64,000 nucleotides of DNA from Nitriliruptor sp040882075 (GTDB lineage: Bacteria; Actinomycetota; Nitriliruptoria; Nitriliruptorales; Nitriliruptoraceae), in assembly GCF_040882075.1 (NCBI RefSeq), contig NZ_JBBEBZ010000171.1:1-64000 (forward strand), written 5' to 3'. This document shows positions 8,705 to 16,944 of the stretch, one piece after another. The translations under genes and the position numbers were made by a program. Each line of letters begins with the position of its first letter. The stretch's first letter is position 1. The notes under the pieces were generated by a model. That model was given only the letters and a program-made list of their open reading frames with translations. It did no database searches and had not been told where the DNA came from.

Positions 8705-9933
8705 CGGGTGGTCCGTTCCGCCAACTCCTGCAGCTCGGCGAGGGCGCCAGCGGCGTCCTGCTGCCCCTTGAGCACCCGTTCGAGCGTGGCCGAGAACGCC
8801 GCGGCGAGCTCGGGGTAGGCGATCAGGGGCATCACGTCAGCGTCGGGGAGCTGCGCGACGAACGCCGCGAGGTCGGGCTGGTCACGGAAGAGGGGATCGT
8901 CGTAGACCTCGACGCGCGCCGGCAGACGGCCCTCCTCCTCGGCGAGGGTCCGAGCGACCGTCGCATCGGTCAACGCCAGCGCGAAGGCGAAGGCCAGGTC
9001 CGGCTGCTCGGCATCCCTCGGGACGAACAGGCTGCTGCCTCCGAGCACCGTGCCCGTGTCCCCCTCCCCCCGTGGGAGCGGGAGGACCAGCAGGTCGTCG
9101 CCGACCGTGGAGTCGCGGGCACGGCGCGTCACCGGCAGATCCCAGGAACCGGTGGCGTGCAGAGCGACCGACCCCGTCGTCAGCGACTGGATCGCGTCGA
9201 GCGAGAGGTCGGGCGCGAACGGGGGCGTGCCGATGCCCTCGGTCGCCAGCGCACCGAGCAGCTCGACGGCCGCGATCGTGCGGGGATCGTCGAAGGTGAA
9301 GCTCACCCCACCTGCGGGATCGCGGACGAGCACGTCCCCACCGAAGGCGCGGATCCACCCGTAGGCCGTCCAGCTCGAGGCCGAGACCGTGATGGCGTGC
9401 TCCACCCCGTCAGCGTCGCGGAGGGTGCGTGCGACCTCGAGGAACCGCTCGGCGTCCGCCAGATCCCCGGGCGCGAGCCCCGACGACCGGAGCGCATCCG
9501 CGCTGGCCAGCAGCACCAGCGCGTTGACGTCGAGCGGGACCCCGTACCGGACCCCCTCCCAGGTGACGTCGTCGACCGCCCCGGGGAGGTAGTCCGCTGC
9601 TCGGAGACCCGCGACACGCCACCGCTCGTCGAGGGGTTCCGCGAGACCGTCGGCGGCCGCGGCGAACGCGTGCCAGTGGGCCAGATCGAACGGGTCGCCG
9701 AGGTCGCTGGCGTTGCGGACCAGGTCCGGGATCTGCGAGAACGGTGCGGCCTGGACCTGGACACGCACCTCGTGGTCGCGCTCGAAGTCCCGGACGACCT
9801 GCCGGACGGTCGGCGCGGTCTCCCAGTCGTCGGCCAACACCACGCTGAGCGCCGGCCGGGGGGCCGCTGCCGTCCCCGACGCGCAACCGGTCAGGAGCGC
9901 GAACGCGGAGGTCAGTGCCACCATCCGCCGCAC
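8701..9933 (-). CDS. extracellular solute-binding lipoprotein (family 1-like)
   Basis: 410-aa predicted lipoprotein. The N-terminus VRRMVALTSAFALLTGC contains a lipobox ending in Cys17, followed by a periplasmic-binding fold like that of sugar or oligosaccharide ABC transporters. No permease or ATPase gene is near; instead the gene overlaps a histidine kinase gene (GTGA). A role in presenting ligand to the kinase, rather than in transport, is therefore inferred. GTG 9933 is preferred because GGAGG lies 4 nt upstream and the two Arg suit a signal peptide; ATG 9924 is the alternative. Confidence 0.8.
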   Translation of the reverse strand: MRRMVALTSAFALLTGCASGTAAAPRPALSVVLADDWETAPTVRQVVRDFERDHEVRVQVQAAPFSQIPDLVRNASDLGDPFDLAHWHAFAAAADGLAEPLDERWRVAGLRAADYLPGAVDDVTWEGVRYGVPLDVNALVLLASADALRSSGLAPGDLADAERFLEVARTLRDADGVEHAITVSASSWTAYGWIRAFGGDVLVRDPAGGVSFTFDDPRTIAAVELLGALATEGIGTPPFAPDLSLDAIQSLTTGSVALHATGSWDLPVTRRARDSTVGDDLLVLPLPRGEGDTGTVLGGSSLFVPRDAEQPDLAFAFALALTDATVARTLAEEEGRLPARVEVYDDPLFRDQPDLAAFVAQLPDADVMPLIAYPELAAAFSATLERVLKGQQDAAGALAELQELAERTTR

Positions 9934-9950
9934 GAAGCCTCCGGTCCCGA

Positions 9951-10259
9951 TCAGGCGCCCTCGGACCCCTGGTCCTCCTGCGCCACGTCCCCGGTGTCCT
10001 CGCCACCTGGGTCGGCCTCGTTGCCTCCCTCGGAGTCGCCGCCGCCGGGCGCGGTGTCGGCCGCGTCCTCGGTGGCCGAGTCCTCGCTGGTCGAGCCCTC
10101 GGCCTCGGCTTCGGCCTGGGCCTCCTGCTCCGCGGCCGCGCGCTCGGCCACGGTGGGCTCGAAGGTGTCGGGCGGGAGGATGAAGGCCAGCAACCCGGCC
10201 ACGACGACCACGGAGGCGAGGAACATCCCGGCGAGGATGGGGAGCAGCTTGTTCGGCAC
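9951..10259 (-). CDS. small single-pass membrane protein with acidic tail
   Basis: 102-aa protein of unknown function. One membrane helix lies at about residues 7-27, followed by an outer segment and about 60 residues rich in Glu, Asp, Gly and Ala, probably disordered. GTG 10259 follows a GGAGG site at 7 nt. It heads the operon lipoprotein-kinase and its stop lies 17 bp before the lipoprotein start, so it may belong to the same sensory unit. I do not recognise a family. Confidence 0.65.
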   Translation of the reverse strand: MPNKLLPILAGMFLASVVVVAGLLAFILPPDTFEPTVAERAAAEQEAQAEAEAEGSTSEDSATEDAADTAPGGGDSEGGNEADPGGEDTGDVAQEDQGSEGA

Positions 10260-10446
10260 CGGCGGTCCTCCAACAGGTGGGCGAGGGACGGCTACGTCGG
10301 ACACGGTCGTGCAGCGGGAGCAGCTGCGACGTCGGCACAGGCTAGTGGACCGGGCCGGCCGCTCCCACCCCGGACACCCCCCGGCGGTCGCCCCCGGCAG
10401 CACCGGTAGCCTGGTGGACCGGACCGGACCGACGAGGCAGGCAGGC

Positions 10447-11238
10447 GTGGACGAGGCTCGGGACGATCGGTTCGCGGTCCTCCCCGGAGGCTGGTCGCGC
10501 GAGATCCACCTGCGCGACGGCTCCCCCGCCCTGCTGCGTCAGATCCGACCGGCGGACCGCGACGACCTCGCCGAAGGCATCCGCCGGCTGTCTCCCGCGT
10601 CGCGCTACCTGCGCTTCCAGCGCGTCGTCGAGGAGCTGAGCGACGAGCAGCTGCGGTACCTGACCGACGTCGACCACCACGACCACGAAGCCATCGTGGC
10701 GCTCGACCGATGTCGCCCGGATCGGCCCGGCATCGGGGTGGCTCGCTACATCCGCGAGCCGTTCGAGCCGACCGTCGCCGAGGCAGCCATCACGGTCGCT
10801 GACGAGTACCACGGGCAGGGTGCCGGCACGCTGCTCCTCGGCGCCCTCGCGGCGCGTGCACGGGCCGCAGGCATCGAGATCTTCCGCAGCTACGTGCTCG
10901 CCGGCAACACCGCGATGCTCGAGGTCTTCGACCACCTCGGGGCCGTCCGCGAGCTCGAGACCGACGGCCTGTGGCGGGTCGACCTGTCGGTACCGGAGGA
11001 GGACGGATCGCGGCCGCGCTCGGGCGCCGAGCGGGCCTTCCACGAGGCCGCCCGCGACCAGCAACGGCTGATCAGCTACCTGCCGCCGATCTGGTCGCGC
11101 CGCCGCCGGGAACGCACCGCATCGGACCTCGGCGAGGAGACGGCCCGCGCCGGCACGTTCGAGGACGACGACACCGACGAACTGCTCCAGCTGCGTGCCG
11201 AGCTGGAGGGGTGGCTCGGCGACCGGGACGGCCGGTGA
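10447..11238 (+). CDS. GNAT family N-acetyltransferase
   Basis: 263-aa protein. Residues about 20-185 form a GNAT fold: an Ile-Arg-Pro-Ala-Asp-Arg start, LSPASRYLRFQ, a central YHGQGAGTLLL stretch that matches the acetyl-CoA-binding Q/R-x-x-G-x-G/A loop, and a late AGNTAMLEVFDHLG segment. The last 75 residues are charged and probably form a separate tail. It resembles the acetyltransferase domain found in actinobacterial protein-lysine acetyltransferases, but no cyclic-nucleotide domain is present. The stop overlaps the start of the next gene (GTGA). Confidence 0.8.
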   Translation: MDEARDDRFAVLPGGWSREIHLRDGSPALLRQIRPADRDDLAEGIRRLSPASRYLRFQRVVEELSDEQLRYLTDVDHHDHEAIVALDRCRPDRPGIGVARYIREPFEPTVAEAAITVADEYHGQGAGTLLLGALAARARAAGIEIFRSYVLAGNTAMLEVFDHLGAVRELETDGLWRVDLSVPEEDGSRPRSGAERAFHEAARDQQRLISYLPPIWSRRRRERTASDLGEETARAGTFEDDDTDELLQLRAELEGWLGDRDGR

Positions 11239-11837
11239 CGTTCCGGATCGCCCGCCTCCTCGGCGGGCTCACGCTGTGCGGGTGGGGCATCGCCAGCATG
11301 GTCGCCGCCGACCTCGGTCTCGGCCCGTGGGACGTGCTGCACGAGGGGGTGGCGACGCGGACCGGCATCGGCATCGGCGCCGTCAGCATCGGCGTGGGCG
11401 CGCTGGTCCTGCTCGCGTGGTTCCCGCTGCGCGAACGCCCGGGCCCCGGCACGATCGCCAACGTGATCGTGATCGGCGTGGTCATCGACCTGACCCTGCT
11501 GGTGTTGGACACCCCGTCGTCGCTGGCGGCGCGTCTCGCGCTCTGCGCGGCAGGGCCGATCCTCTTCGGCGTGGGATCGGGCTTCTACCTCGGATCGCAC
11601 TTCGGCTCGGGGCCGCGCGACGGGCTGATGACCGGGCTCGCACGTCGCGGGATCAGCGTGGCCGTCGCCCGGACGGGCATCGAGGTGACCGCGCTGGCGA
11701 TCGGGTGGATGCTCGGCGGGACCGTCGGGCTCGGCACCGTGCTGTTCGCCGTCAGCATCGGGCCGTTGGTGCAGCTGAGCCTACGCTGGCTGACGGTGCC
11801 GGTCGACGAGGTCGAGGGCGTGCGTTCCGCCCGGTGA
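11235..11837 (+). CDS. YczE/YitT-like integral membrane protein
   Basis: 200-aa protein with about five membrane helices. The N-terminal ADLGLGPWDVLHEG and the later SGFYLGSHFGSGPRDGLM segments are characteristic of the YczE/YyaS membrane family, whose function is unknown. GTG 11235 overlaps the acetyltransferase stop codon, indicating translational coupling. The gene converges on the M23 peptidase gene, whose stop is 15 bp away. Confidence 0.8.
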   Translation: MTFRIARLLGGLTLCGWGIASMVAADLGLGPWDVLHEGVATRTGIGIGAVSIGVGALVLLAWFPLRERPGPGTIANVIVIGVVIDLTLLVLDTPSSLAARLALCAAGPILFGVGSGFYLGSHFGSGPRDGLMTGLARRGISVAVARTGIEVTALAIGWMLGGTVGLGTVLFAVSIGPLVQLSLRWLTVPVDEVEGVRSAR

Positions 11838-11852
11838 TCCGCCCGCTGGCCC

Positions 11853-13175
11853 TCAGCTGCAGAGCGGACTGATGGTCGGCCACGGGTTGACCCACGATCC
11901 GCCGTAGCGTCGACCGATGTGGTCGTGCGGCGGCGTCCCGCGGGCGTTGCCGGACGTCCCGACCGTGCCCACCTCCTCACCGCGACGGACCGCGGTCCCC
12001 GGGCCGATCCCCGCCGCGACGGACTCGAGGTGGGCGTTGTACCACTCGCTGCCGTCGGCGGTCCGGTACGACACCGTGAGCCCCCCGAGCCCCGAGTCGG
12101 TCCGGTTGACCTGGGTCACGACCGCGGCATCGATCGCCACGATGGGCGTCCCGCGGTCGGCGAAGATGTCGTTGCCCTGGTGGCTGCGGCTGCCGGAGCG
12201 GGGATCGCCCCAGTCGTTGGAGAAGTCCCGGCCCGCGACCGCCCCGACCACCGGGCAGACCCCGGACACGGCCGGCCCCCCGGCGCTGCCGGCGTTCCCG
12301 TTGCCCGATCCTGCGCTGCTCGACGCGCGGTCGCGCTCGGCGGCGGCTGCGGCCTCGGCGGCGATGCGCCTGGTGGCCAGCTCGCTTGCGAGCTCGCTCT
12401 CGCGCGCGGCCACGCGGGACAGCGCCTGCTCGGTCTCGGCCGTCTCGGTCCGCAGCTGGCTCACCAACTGCGCTTGACGGCCCTCCTCCGCGGCGACCTC
12501 GCGGGCCAGGCCTCCGGCATCCTCGCGCAGCTGCGCGGTGAAGCGGACCTGGGCCGCTGCGTCGGCGGCGGCCTGGGCCGACCGGGCTCGAGCGCGGGCC
12601 GCCTCGTCGGTGAGTCGCCGCTGGTCGTCACGCAGCTCGGCGACCTCGGCGACCAGGTCACCCTGGGCGTCGATGACCACCGCGATCTGGCGCATGCCGA
12701 CGGCCAGCTCGTTCGGGTCCTGCGCGCGGCGGACCACCTCGAAGGCCATCGACCCGGCGCGGGCCCCCGCGGAACCGAACTTGTAGGCGGCAGCAGCCTG
12801 CCCAGCGAGGTTGCCCTCCTGGACCTCGAGCTCGGCCTGGGTGCGGGCCAGCTCAGCTTCGGTGCGCTCGTGGGCCCGCTCCGCACGCCGACGTTCGGCA
12901 TCGGCCTCGGTCTCGGCGGCCTCGGCCAGCGCCAGCTGCCCCTCGGCAGCACGCAAGCGTCCGCGGGCGTCGATGACCCGGGCGCCGACGGCGGCCAGCT
13001 CCTCCTCGGCGGCGACGAGCTGTCCGCGGCGCTCACCGAGCTCCGAGCCGAGCTCAGCAGCCTCGTCCCGGGTGCGGTCGAGCTCGCGTTGCAGGTCGCC
13101 GGAGGACTGCGCGGTGGCCACCGACGGGACGAGCAGCCCCACCGCGAGCACGCCGGCGGCGACCATCCGAGCCAT
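11853..13175 (-). CDS. secreted M23 peptidase with coiled-coil region (EnvC-like)
   Basis: 440-aa protein with an N-terminal signal peptide (about 1-22), a long Ala/Glu/Arg-rich coiled coil (about 25-290), a short Gly/Ser linker and a C-terminal M23 domain. The zinc ligands appear as His and Asp in SHQGNDIF and the HDH pair in PPHDHIG. Coiled-coil M23 proteins act as peptidoglycan endopeptidases or as amidase activators in cell division. The second motif is H-D-H instead of the commoner H-L-H, with ligands conserved. A leader of about 140 nt is suggested by an upstream TATCCT box. Confidence 0.88.
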   Translation of the reverse strand: MARMVAAGVLAVGLLVPSVATAQSSGDLQRELDRTRDEAAELGSELGERRGQLVAAEEELAAVGARVIDARGRLRAAEGQLALAEAAETEADAERRRAERAHERTEAELARTQAELEVQEGNLAGQAAAAYKFGSAGARAGSMAFEVVRRAQDPNELAVGMRQIAVVIDAQGDLVAEVAELRDDQRRLTDEAARARARSAQAAADAAAQVRFTAQLREDAGGLAREVAAEEGRQAQLVSQLRTETAETEQALSRVAARESELASELATRRIAAEAAAAAERDRASSSAGSGNGNAGSAGGPAVSGVCPVVGAVAGRDFSNDWGDPRSGSRSHQGNDIFADRGTPIVAIDAAVVTQVNRTDSGLGGLTVSYRTADGSEWYNAHLESVAAGIGPGTAVRRGEEVGTVGTSGNARGTPPHDHIGRRYGGSWVNPWPTISPLCS

Positions 13176-13320
13176 CGAGACGGGACGCAGCGGGGATCCT
13201 CAGGTCGGGAAGCGGGGACACGCGGTCGGCCCCGGTCGGCCCGGGATCGTCCACGTCCGTCCAGCGGCCGGTCTTTGGTGCCGGCGATAGAGCGCGGGCG
13301 ATCTCGGGCGACGGTCGCCG

Positions 13321-13326
13321 AGGATA
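13321..13326 (-). promoter_or_regulatory. possible -10 box TATCCT for M23 peptidase gene
   Basis: The reverse-strand hexamer lies about 146 nt upstream of the ATG at 13175. If used, it would give a long 5' leader. I could not recognise a riboswitch fold in that leader. Confidence 0.25.
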
Positions 13327-13452
13327 GTGCCACAGATCGAGGTCCGTAGCCACGGTGGTCGACACCAGTGCACTCCTGCAACACCCGGTCCAGTACACCG
13401 CCCGACGGGAACTCGGGTGCTTCGCCGAGCCGTCGCGGAGCGGATCGGTGCG

Positions 13453-13778
13453 TCACCGCAGCGTGGCGACCCCACCGTCGACGGGCACGATCGCGCCCGT
13501 GGTGTAGGCCCCGGCGCGGGACGCGAGGTAGATGAGGGTGCCGGCGAGGTCCTCGACCTCACCGAGCCGTCCCCGCGGGATGGCCGCGCCGATCTGATCG
13601 GCGTGCTCCATCAGGCGAGCGGTCATCTTGGAGGGGTACAGGCCCGGCGCGATCGCGTTGACGGTGATGTGGCGCGGGGCGAGCCGATGTTGGCCATCCG
13701 CGCCGGGTCGGCCGGGGAGGCGGCGGCCTCGAGCTGCGGCAGGAGCGCCTGGGTACGGAACGGATGCACGCCTCGCGT
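13453..13778 (-). pseudogene. decayed short-chain dehydrogenase (RhlG/FabG-like)
   Basis: Two pieces of one SDR gene are visible. Reading 13686 to 13453 gives LAPRHITVNAIAPG through a C-terminal VPVDGG segment and a TGA stop, the last third of an SDR. Reading 13778 to 13680 in another frame gives TQALLPQLEAAASPADPAR and then NIGS, the middle strand. The roughly 30-35 codons between them, which in the family hold the catalytic YxxxK, are missing, and the NAD-binding N-terminus is gone too. The junction sits on the short shared sequence CGGCTCG. The intact neighbour AtuA gene starts 58 bp away on the other strand. Confidence 0.75.
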
Positions 13779-13835
13779 TCCGTTCCGACCGGGCCGCGGG
13801 CTAGCGTCGGCCGTCGCTCGAGCGGAGGAGCCGAG

Positions 13836-15614
13836 GTGTCGCAGGACGTCCTACGCATCGCCAACGCGTCCGGGTTCTACGGCGACCGGTTCGCCGCAGC
13901 TCGCGAGATGGTGCAGGGCGGCGACATCGACGTCCTGACCGGTGACTACCTCGCCGAGCTCACGATGCTGATCCTGTGGCGAGGCCGCCAGAAGGCGCCC
14001 GAGACGGGATACGCCCGGACCTTCCTGAAGCAGGCCCGCGAGGTGCTGGAACCCTGCATCGACCGCGGGATCCGGATCGTGGTCAACGCCGGCGGGCTGA
14101 ACCCCGCCGGGATGGCCGCCGCGCTCCGCGAGCTCGCGGCGGAGCTCGGTGTCGACGCTGCCGTCGCCCACGTCGAAGGCGACGACCTGCTGCCGCGCCT
14201 CGACGACCTGCAGCAGCGCGGCCACGGGCTCGCCCACCTCGACACCGGCGAGCCGCTCAGCGGTCTGCGGATCCCGCCCCTCACCGCCAACGCCTACCTC
14301 GGTGGGTGGGGCATCGCCGCTGCGCTCGAGGCCGGCGCGGACGTGGTGGTGACCGGGCGCGTCACGGACGCGTCGCTCGTGGTCGGGCCGGGTGCGTGGC
14401 GGTTCGGCTGGGGTCGCGACGACTGGGACGCCCTGGCTGGCGCCGTCGTCGCCGGCCACGCGATCGAGTGCGGCGCCCACGTCACGGGCGGCAACTACAG
14501 CTTCTTCGCCGAGGTGCCCGGCCTCGAGCACGTCGGCTTCCCGATCGCCGAGCTGCACCCCGACGGCAGCTCGGTCATCACCAAGCACGACGGCTCGGGC
14601 GGCCTGGTCGACACGGGCACGGTCACCGCGCAGCTGCTCTACGAGATCGGCGACCCGCGGTACCTGAACCCGGACGTGGTGACGAGGTTCGACACGATCG
14701 AACTCACGGGCGACGGTCCCGACCGGGTCCGCATCAGCGGCGTCCGAGGCGAGCCCCCGACCGCCGATCTGAAGGTCGCGCTGAACACCCTCGGCGGGTT
14801 CCGCAACCGGGTCACGTTCGTGCTTACCGGGCTCGACATCGATGCCAAGGCCGACCTCGTACGTCGTCAGCTCGGCGCCCGCATCGACCTCGACGCCCTC
14901 GACCGTGTCGACTGGCGGCTCGTGCGCTCGGACCACCCCGACGCCGCGACGAACGCCGAAGCGACCGCGACGCTCACCCTGACCGTCCAGCACCACGACG
15001 CGACGCCCATCGGGCGCAAGGGCTTCGCCGACGCCTGCGTCGAGATCGGGCTCGCGTCCTACCCCGGTTTCACCCTGACCGCTCCCCCAGCGGACGCCGA
15101 GCCCTTCGGTCGGTACTGGCCCGCCCTCGTCCCGGCGTCGGAGGTCACCGAGGTGGTGGTCCACGCGGACGGGACCCGCGAGGAGGTCCGCCCCACGGGC
15201 GTGGACCACGGGATCGGCCTCCGCGAGCGGGAGGCGATCGACCATCCCTTCACGACGCTGCAGGCGACGGGGTTCCCGCGGAGCCGCGCGCCGCTCGGCG
15301 CCGTGGCCGGTGCGAGGAGCGGCGACAAGGGAGGGGACGCGAACGTGGGCCTGTGGGTCCGCGATCCGGCCCGGTACCGCTGGCTCTGCGAGGTCGCCGG
15401 GAGCCCCGCGGCCATCCGTCGCCTGCTGCCCGAAGCCGACGGGCTCCCGATCGACGTGTTCCCCCTCCCGAACCTGCTGGCGGTCAACGTCGTCGTCCAC
15501 GGGCTGCTCGACGAGGGTGTCGCTTCCGCCGTGCGCCCCGACCCCCAGGCCAAGGGGCTCGGCGAGTACCTGCGCAGCCGCCACGTCGACGTCCCGACGG
15601 CCTGGCTGCCCTGA
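13836..15614 (+). CDS. AtuA family (DUF1446) protein
   Basis: 592-aa protein. The N-terminal 450 residues form the DUF1446 domain found in AtuA of acyclic terpene utilisation (citronellol/geraniol catabolism in Pseudomonas). The C-terminal part contains AGARSGDKGGDANVG, typical of the separate AtuA-like ferredoxin-fold domain fused in longer members. The molecular activity is not established for the family; a role in branched acyl or terpenoid degradation is inference. GTG 13836 follows a GGAGGAG site. A degraded short-chain dehydrogenase is its upstream neighbour. No other atu genes are in the window. Confidence 0.8.
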   Translation: MSQDVLRIANASGFYGDRFAAAREMVQGGDIDVLTGDYLAELTMLILWRGRQKAPETGYARTFLKQAREVLEPCIDRGIRIVVNAGGLNPAGMAAALRELAAELGVDAAVAHVEGDDLLPRLDDLQQRGHGLAHLDTGEPLSGLRIPPLTANAYLGGWGIAAALEAGADVVVTGRVTDASLVVGPGAWRFGWGRDDWDALAGAVVAGHAIECGAHVTGGNYSFFAEVPGLEHVGFPIAELHPDGSSVITKHDGSGGLVDTGTVTAQLLYEIGDPRYLNPDVVTRFDTIELTGDGPDRVRISGVRGEPPTADLKVALNTLGGFRNRVTFVLTGLDIDAKADLVRRQLGARIDLDALDRVDWRLVRSDHPDAATNAEATATLTLTVQHHDATPIGRKGFADACVEIGLASYPGFTLTAPPADAEPFGRYWPALVPASEVTEVVVHADGTREEVRPTGVDHGIGLREREAIDHPFTTLQATGFPRSRAPLGAVAGARSGDKGGDANVGLWVRDPARYRWLCEVAGSPAAIRRLLPEADGLPIDVFPLPNLLAVNVVVHGLLDEGVASAVRPDPQAKGLGEYLRSRHVDVPTAWLP

Positions 15615-15620
15615 CCCCTG

Positions 15621-15905
15621 AGTTCGGCAGCGAGCGTCGTCGAGATGCGGACAGCCGGGCGTTGCCTACTGGCTCGGCCCGCCCGGTCCTCGGCTCGCGG
15701 GGTGCTGACGTGGCGCTGGCGCCACACCAGCGCCCCGGTAGGCCGGCGCGCACGATCGGTCGGGCTCGCGGGGTCCTGACGTGGCGTTGGCGCCACACGA
15801 GCACCCCGGTGGGTCGGGCGGACCGATCGGATGGGCTCCGGACGTCCGAGGGGTCGACCAGGCGGGAACCGCCGTTGTCCGTAGCCAGCAACACCCGCCC
15901 GAGCT
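15621..15905. repeat. interspersed hairpin repeat, copy A
   Basis: The element fills the gap between two convergent genes. Its left end (15621-15678) begins AGTTCGGCAG and ends GTTGCCTACTGGCTCGGC. Its right end (15858-15905) is an inverted, diverged copy of the same kind of end. Between them are two copies, 71 bp apart, of a hairpin module at 15699-15736 and 15770-15807, each centred on a palindromic GTGGCG..GCGCCAC. Ends of the same type occur at 36278 and 37540. No coding capacity is apparent. It may act as a bidirectional terminator, a REP-like element or a MITE. Confidence 0.7.
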
Positions 15906-15966
15906 CACTCGCCATGACCCGGTCGTCGGCGAGCGACGTCCCTGGGGTGGAGCGGGAGCCAGGAGC

Positions 15967-16944
15967 TCAGGGGGCCCGGTAACGCGCCCCGTCGCCGGTC
16001 CCCGTGCGCATCACCGCGCCAGCCTCGAAGAGGGCGTCGAGCTCACGTCGGACCTCGTCCTCGTCACGGCCGAGCGCCCTCGCCAGGGAGCCGACCGCCC
16101 CCACGCGCTGGGCCCGCAGCTCGGCGAGCAGCAGCTCCTGGTCCGCAGCCTCGGCACCGTCACCTGCCGCCAGCCGCCACGCCGTCGCCGCCGCCTGCTC
16201 GATGAGCCGGACGAGCGGCCGCGGGTCATCGACCCCGGGAGGATCACCCAACTGACGCAGCAACGCCGCTGGATCCTGGACGGGGTGGGGGGCGAGCACC
16301 ACCGCGTCGATGTCCCCGCGTGAGGCGTAGAGGCCGGCGGTGAGATCGAGGTCCGCCCCCGGATCCGGAGCGGCATCACCACGCACGGCGCGGAGCGCTC
16401 CGAGCAGCCGGTCCCGCGTGCGACCCCGCAGCAGGAGCAGCAGGAAGGGATCGCGCGCGAAGGCCGACCCCGCCGCGGCGTGCACCGCGGCGACGTGACG
16501 ACACCAGCTGGTGCGCTCGGTGCAGGTGCACGACCGGCCAAGGTCGGCGGCGGTCGGGACCAGCGGGACACCGACGTCCGCCAGGACGTCGGCGGCTTCC
16601 TCGGGGAGCTGGCCGTCGAGCAGCGCCGCCGTGGATCGGACCTCCGACGCGAGCGCCGAGACCGCGGCGGCCCAGGCGTCGTCGTCGGGGACCGGCCAGG
16701 TCAGCTCGACGCGGTACGGGCTGACACGATCCTCGCGGACGCGGCCGGTGATCGTGCCGGGCCGGATCTCGAGGTCGTGGACGCCTCCCCGACGGGCCGT
16801 GGCCTGCCCGCGCTGGACCCGCCGGGCGTTCCCGGCGCCGACGCTGGCGAGGAGGTCGAGCCAGCGGTCGGCGGCCCAGGTCGTCGACCGGGGAGGCGCG
16901 GCGACGGGCGGCTCCGGTGCGGGTGGTCGCGTCGGATCGGTCAC
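15967..16944 (-). CDS. SWIM zinc finger protein
   Basis: 325-aa protein with a SWIM zinc finger around residues 137-150 (C-T-C-x5-C-R-H). Such proteins are commonly encoded next to SNF2-type ATPases, as here, and are presumed to bind nucleic acid or the helicase. The C-terminal 60 residues look like a small winged-helix-like segment (Glu-Leu-Arg-Ala-Gln-Arg-Val-Gly-Ala-Val). The GTG start overlaps the stop of the helicase gene by 4 nt. The gene ends about 60 bp from hairpin repeat A. Confidence 0.82.
   Translation of the reverse strand: MTDPTRPPAPEPPVAAPPRSTTWAADRWLDLLASVGAGNARRVQRGQATARRGGVHDLEIRPGTITGRVREDRVSPYRVELTWPVPDDDAWAAAVSALASEVRSTAALLDGQLPEEAADVLADVGVPLVPTAADLGRSCTCTERTSWCRHVAAVHAAAGSAFARDPFLLLLLRGRTRDRLLGALRAVRGDAAPDPGADLDLTAGLYASRGDIDAVVLAPHPVQDPAALLRQLGDPPGVDDPRPLVRLIEQAAATAWRLAAGDGAEAADQELLLAELRAQRVGAVGSLARALGRDEDEVRRELDALFEAGAVMRTGTGDGARYRAP

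Noticed and set aside
13176..13326. A riboswitch in the M23 peptidase leader
   Set aside because: The leader could form stems but no conserved riboswitch blocks could be matched by eye.
15693..15829. Two 71-bp-spaced repeats as a minimal CRISPR array
   Set aside because: The units are diverged over their full length with no constant-repeat/unique-spacer alternation and no cas genes; they are hairpin modules of repeat copy A.
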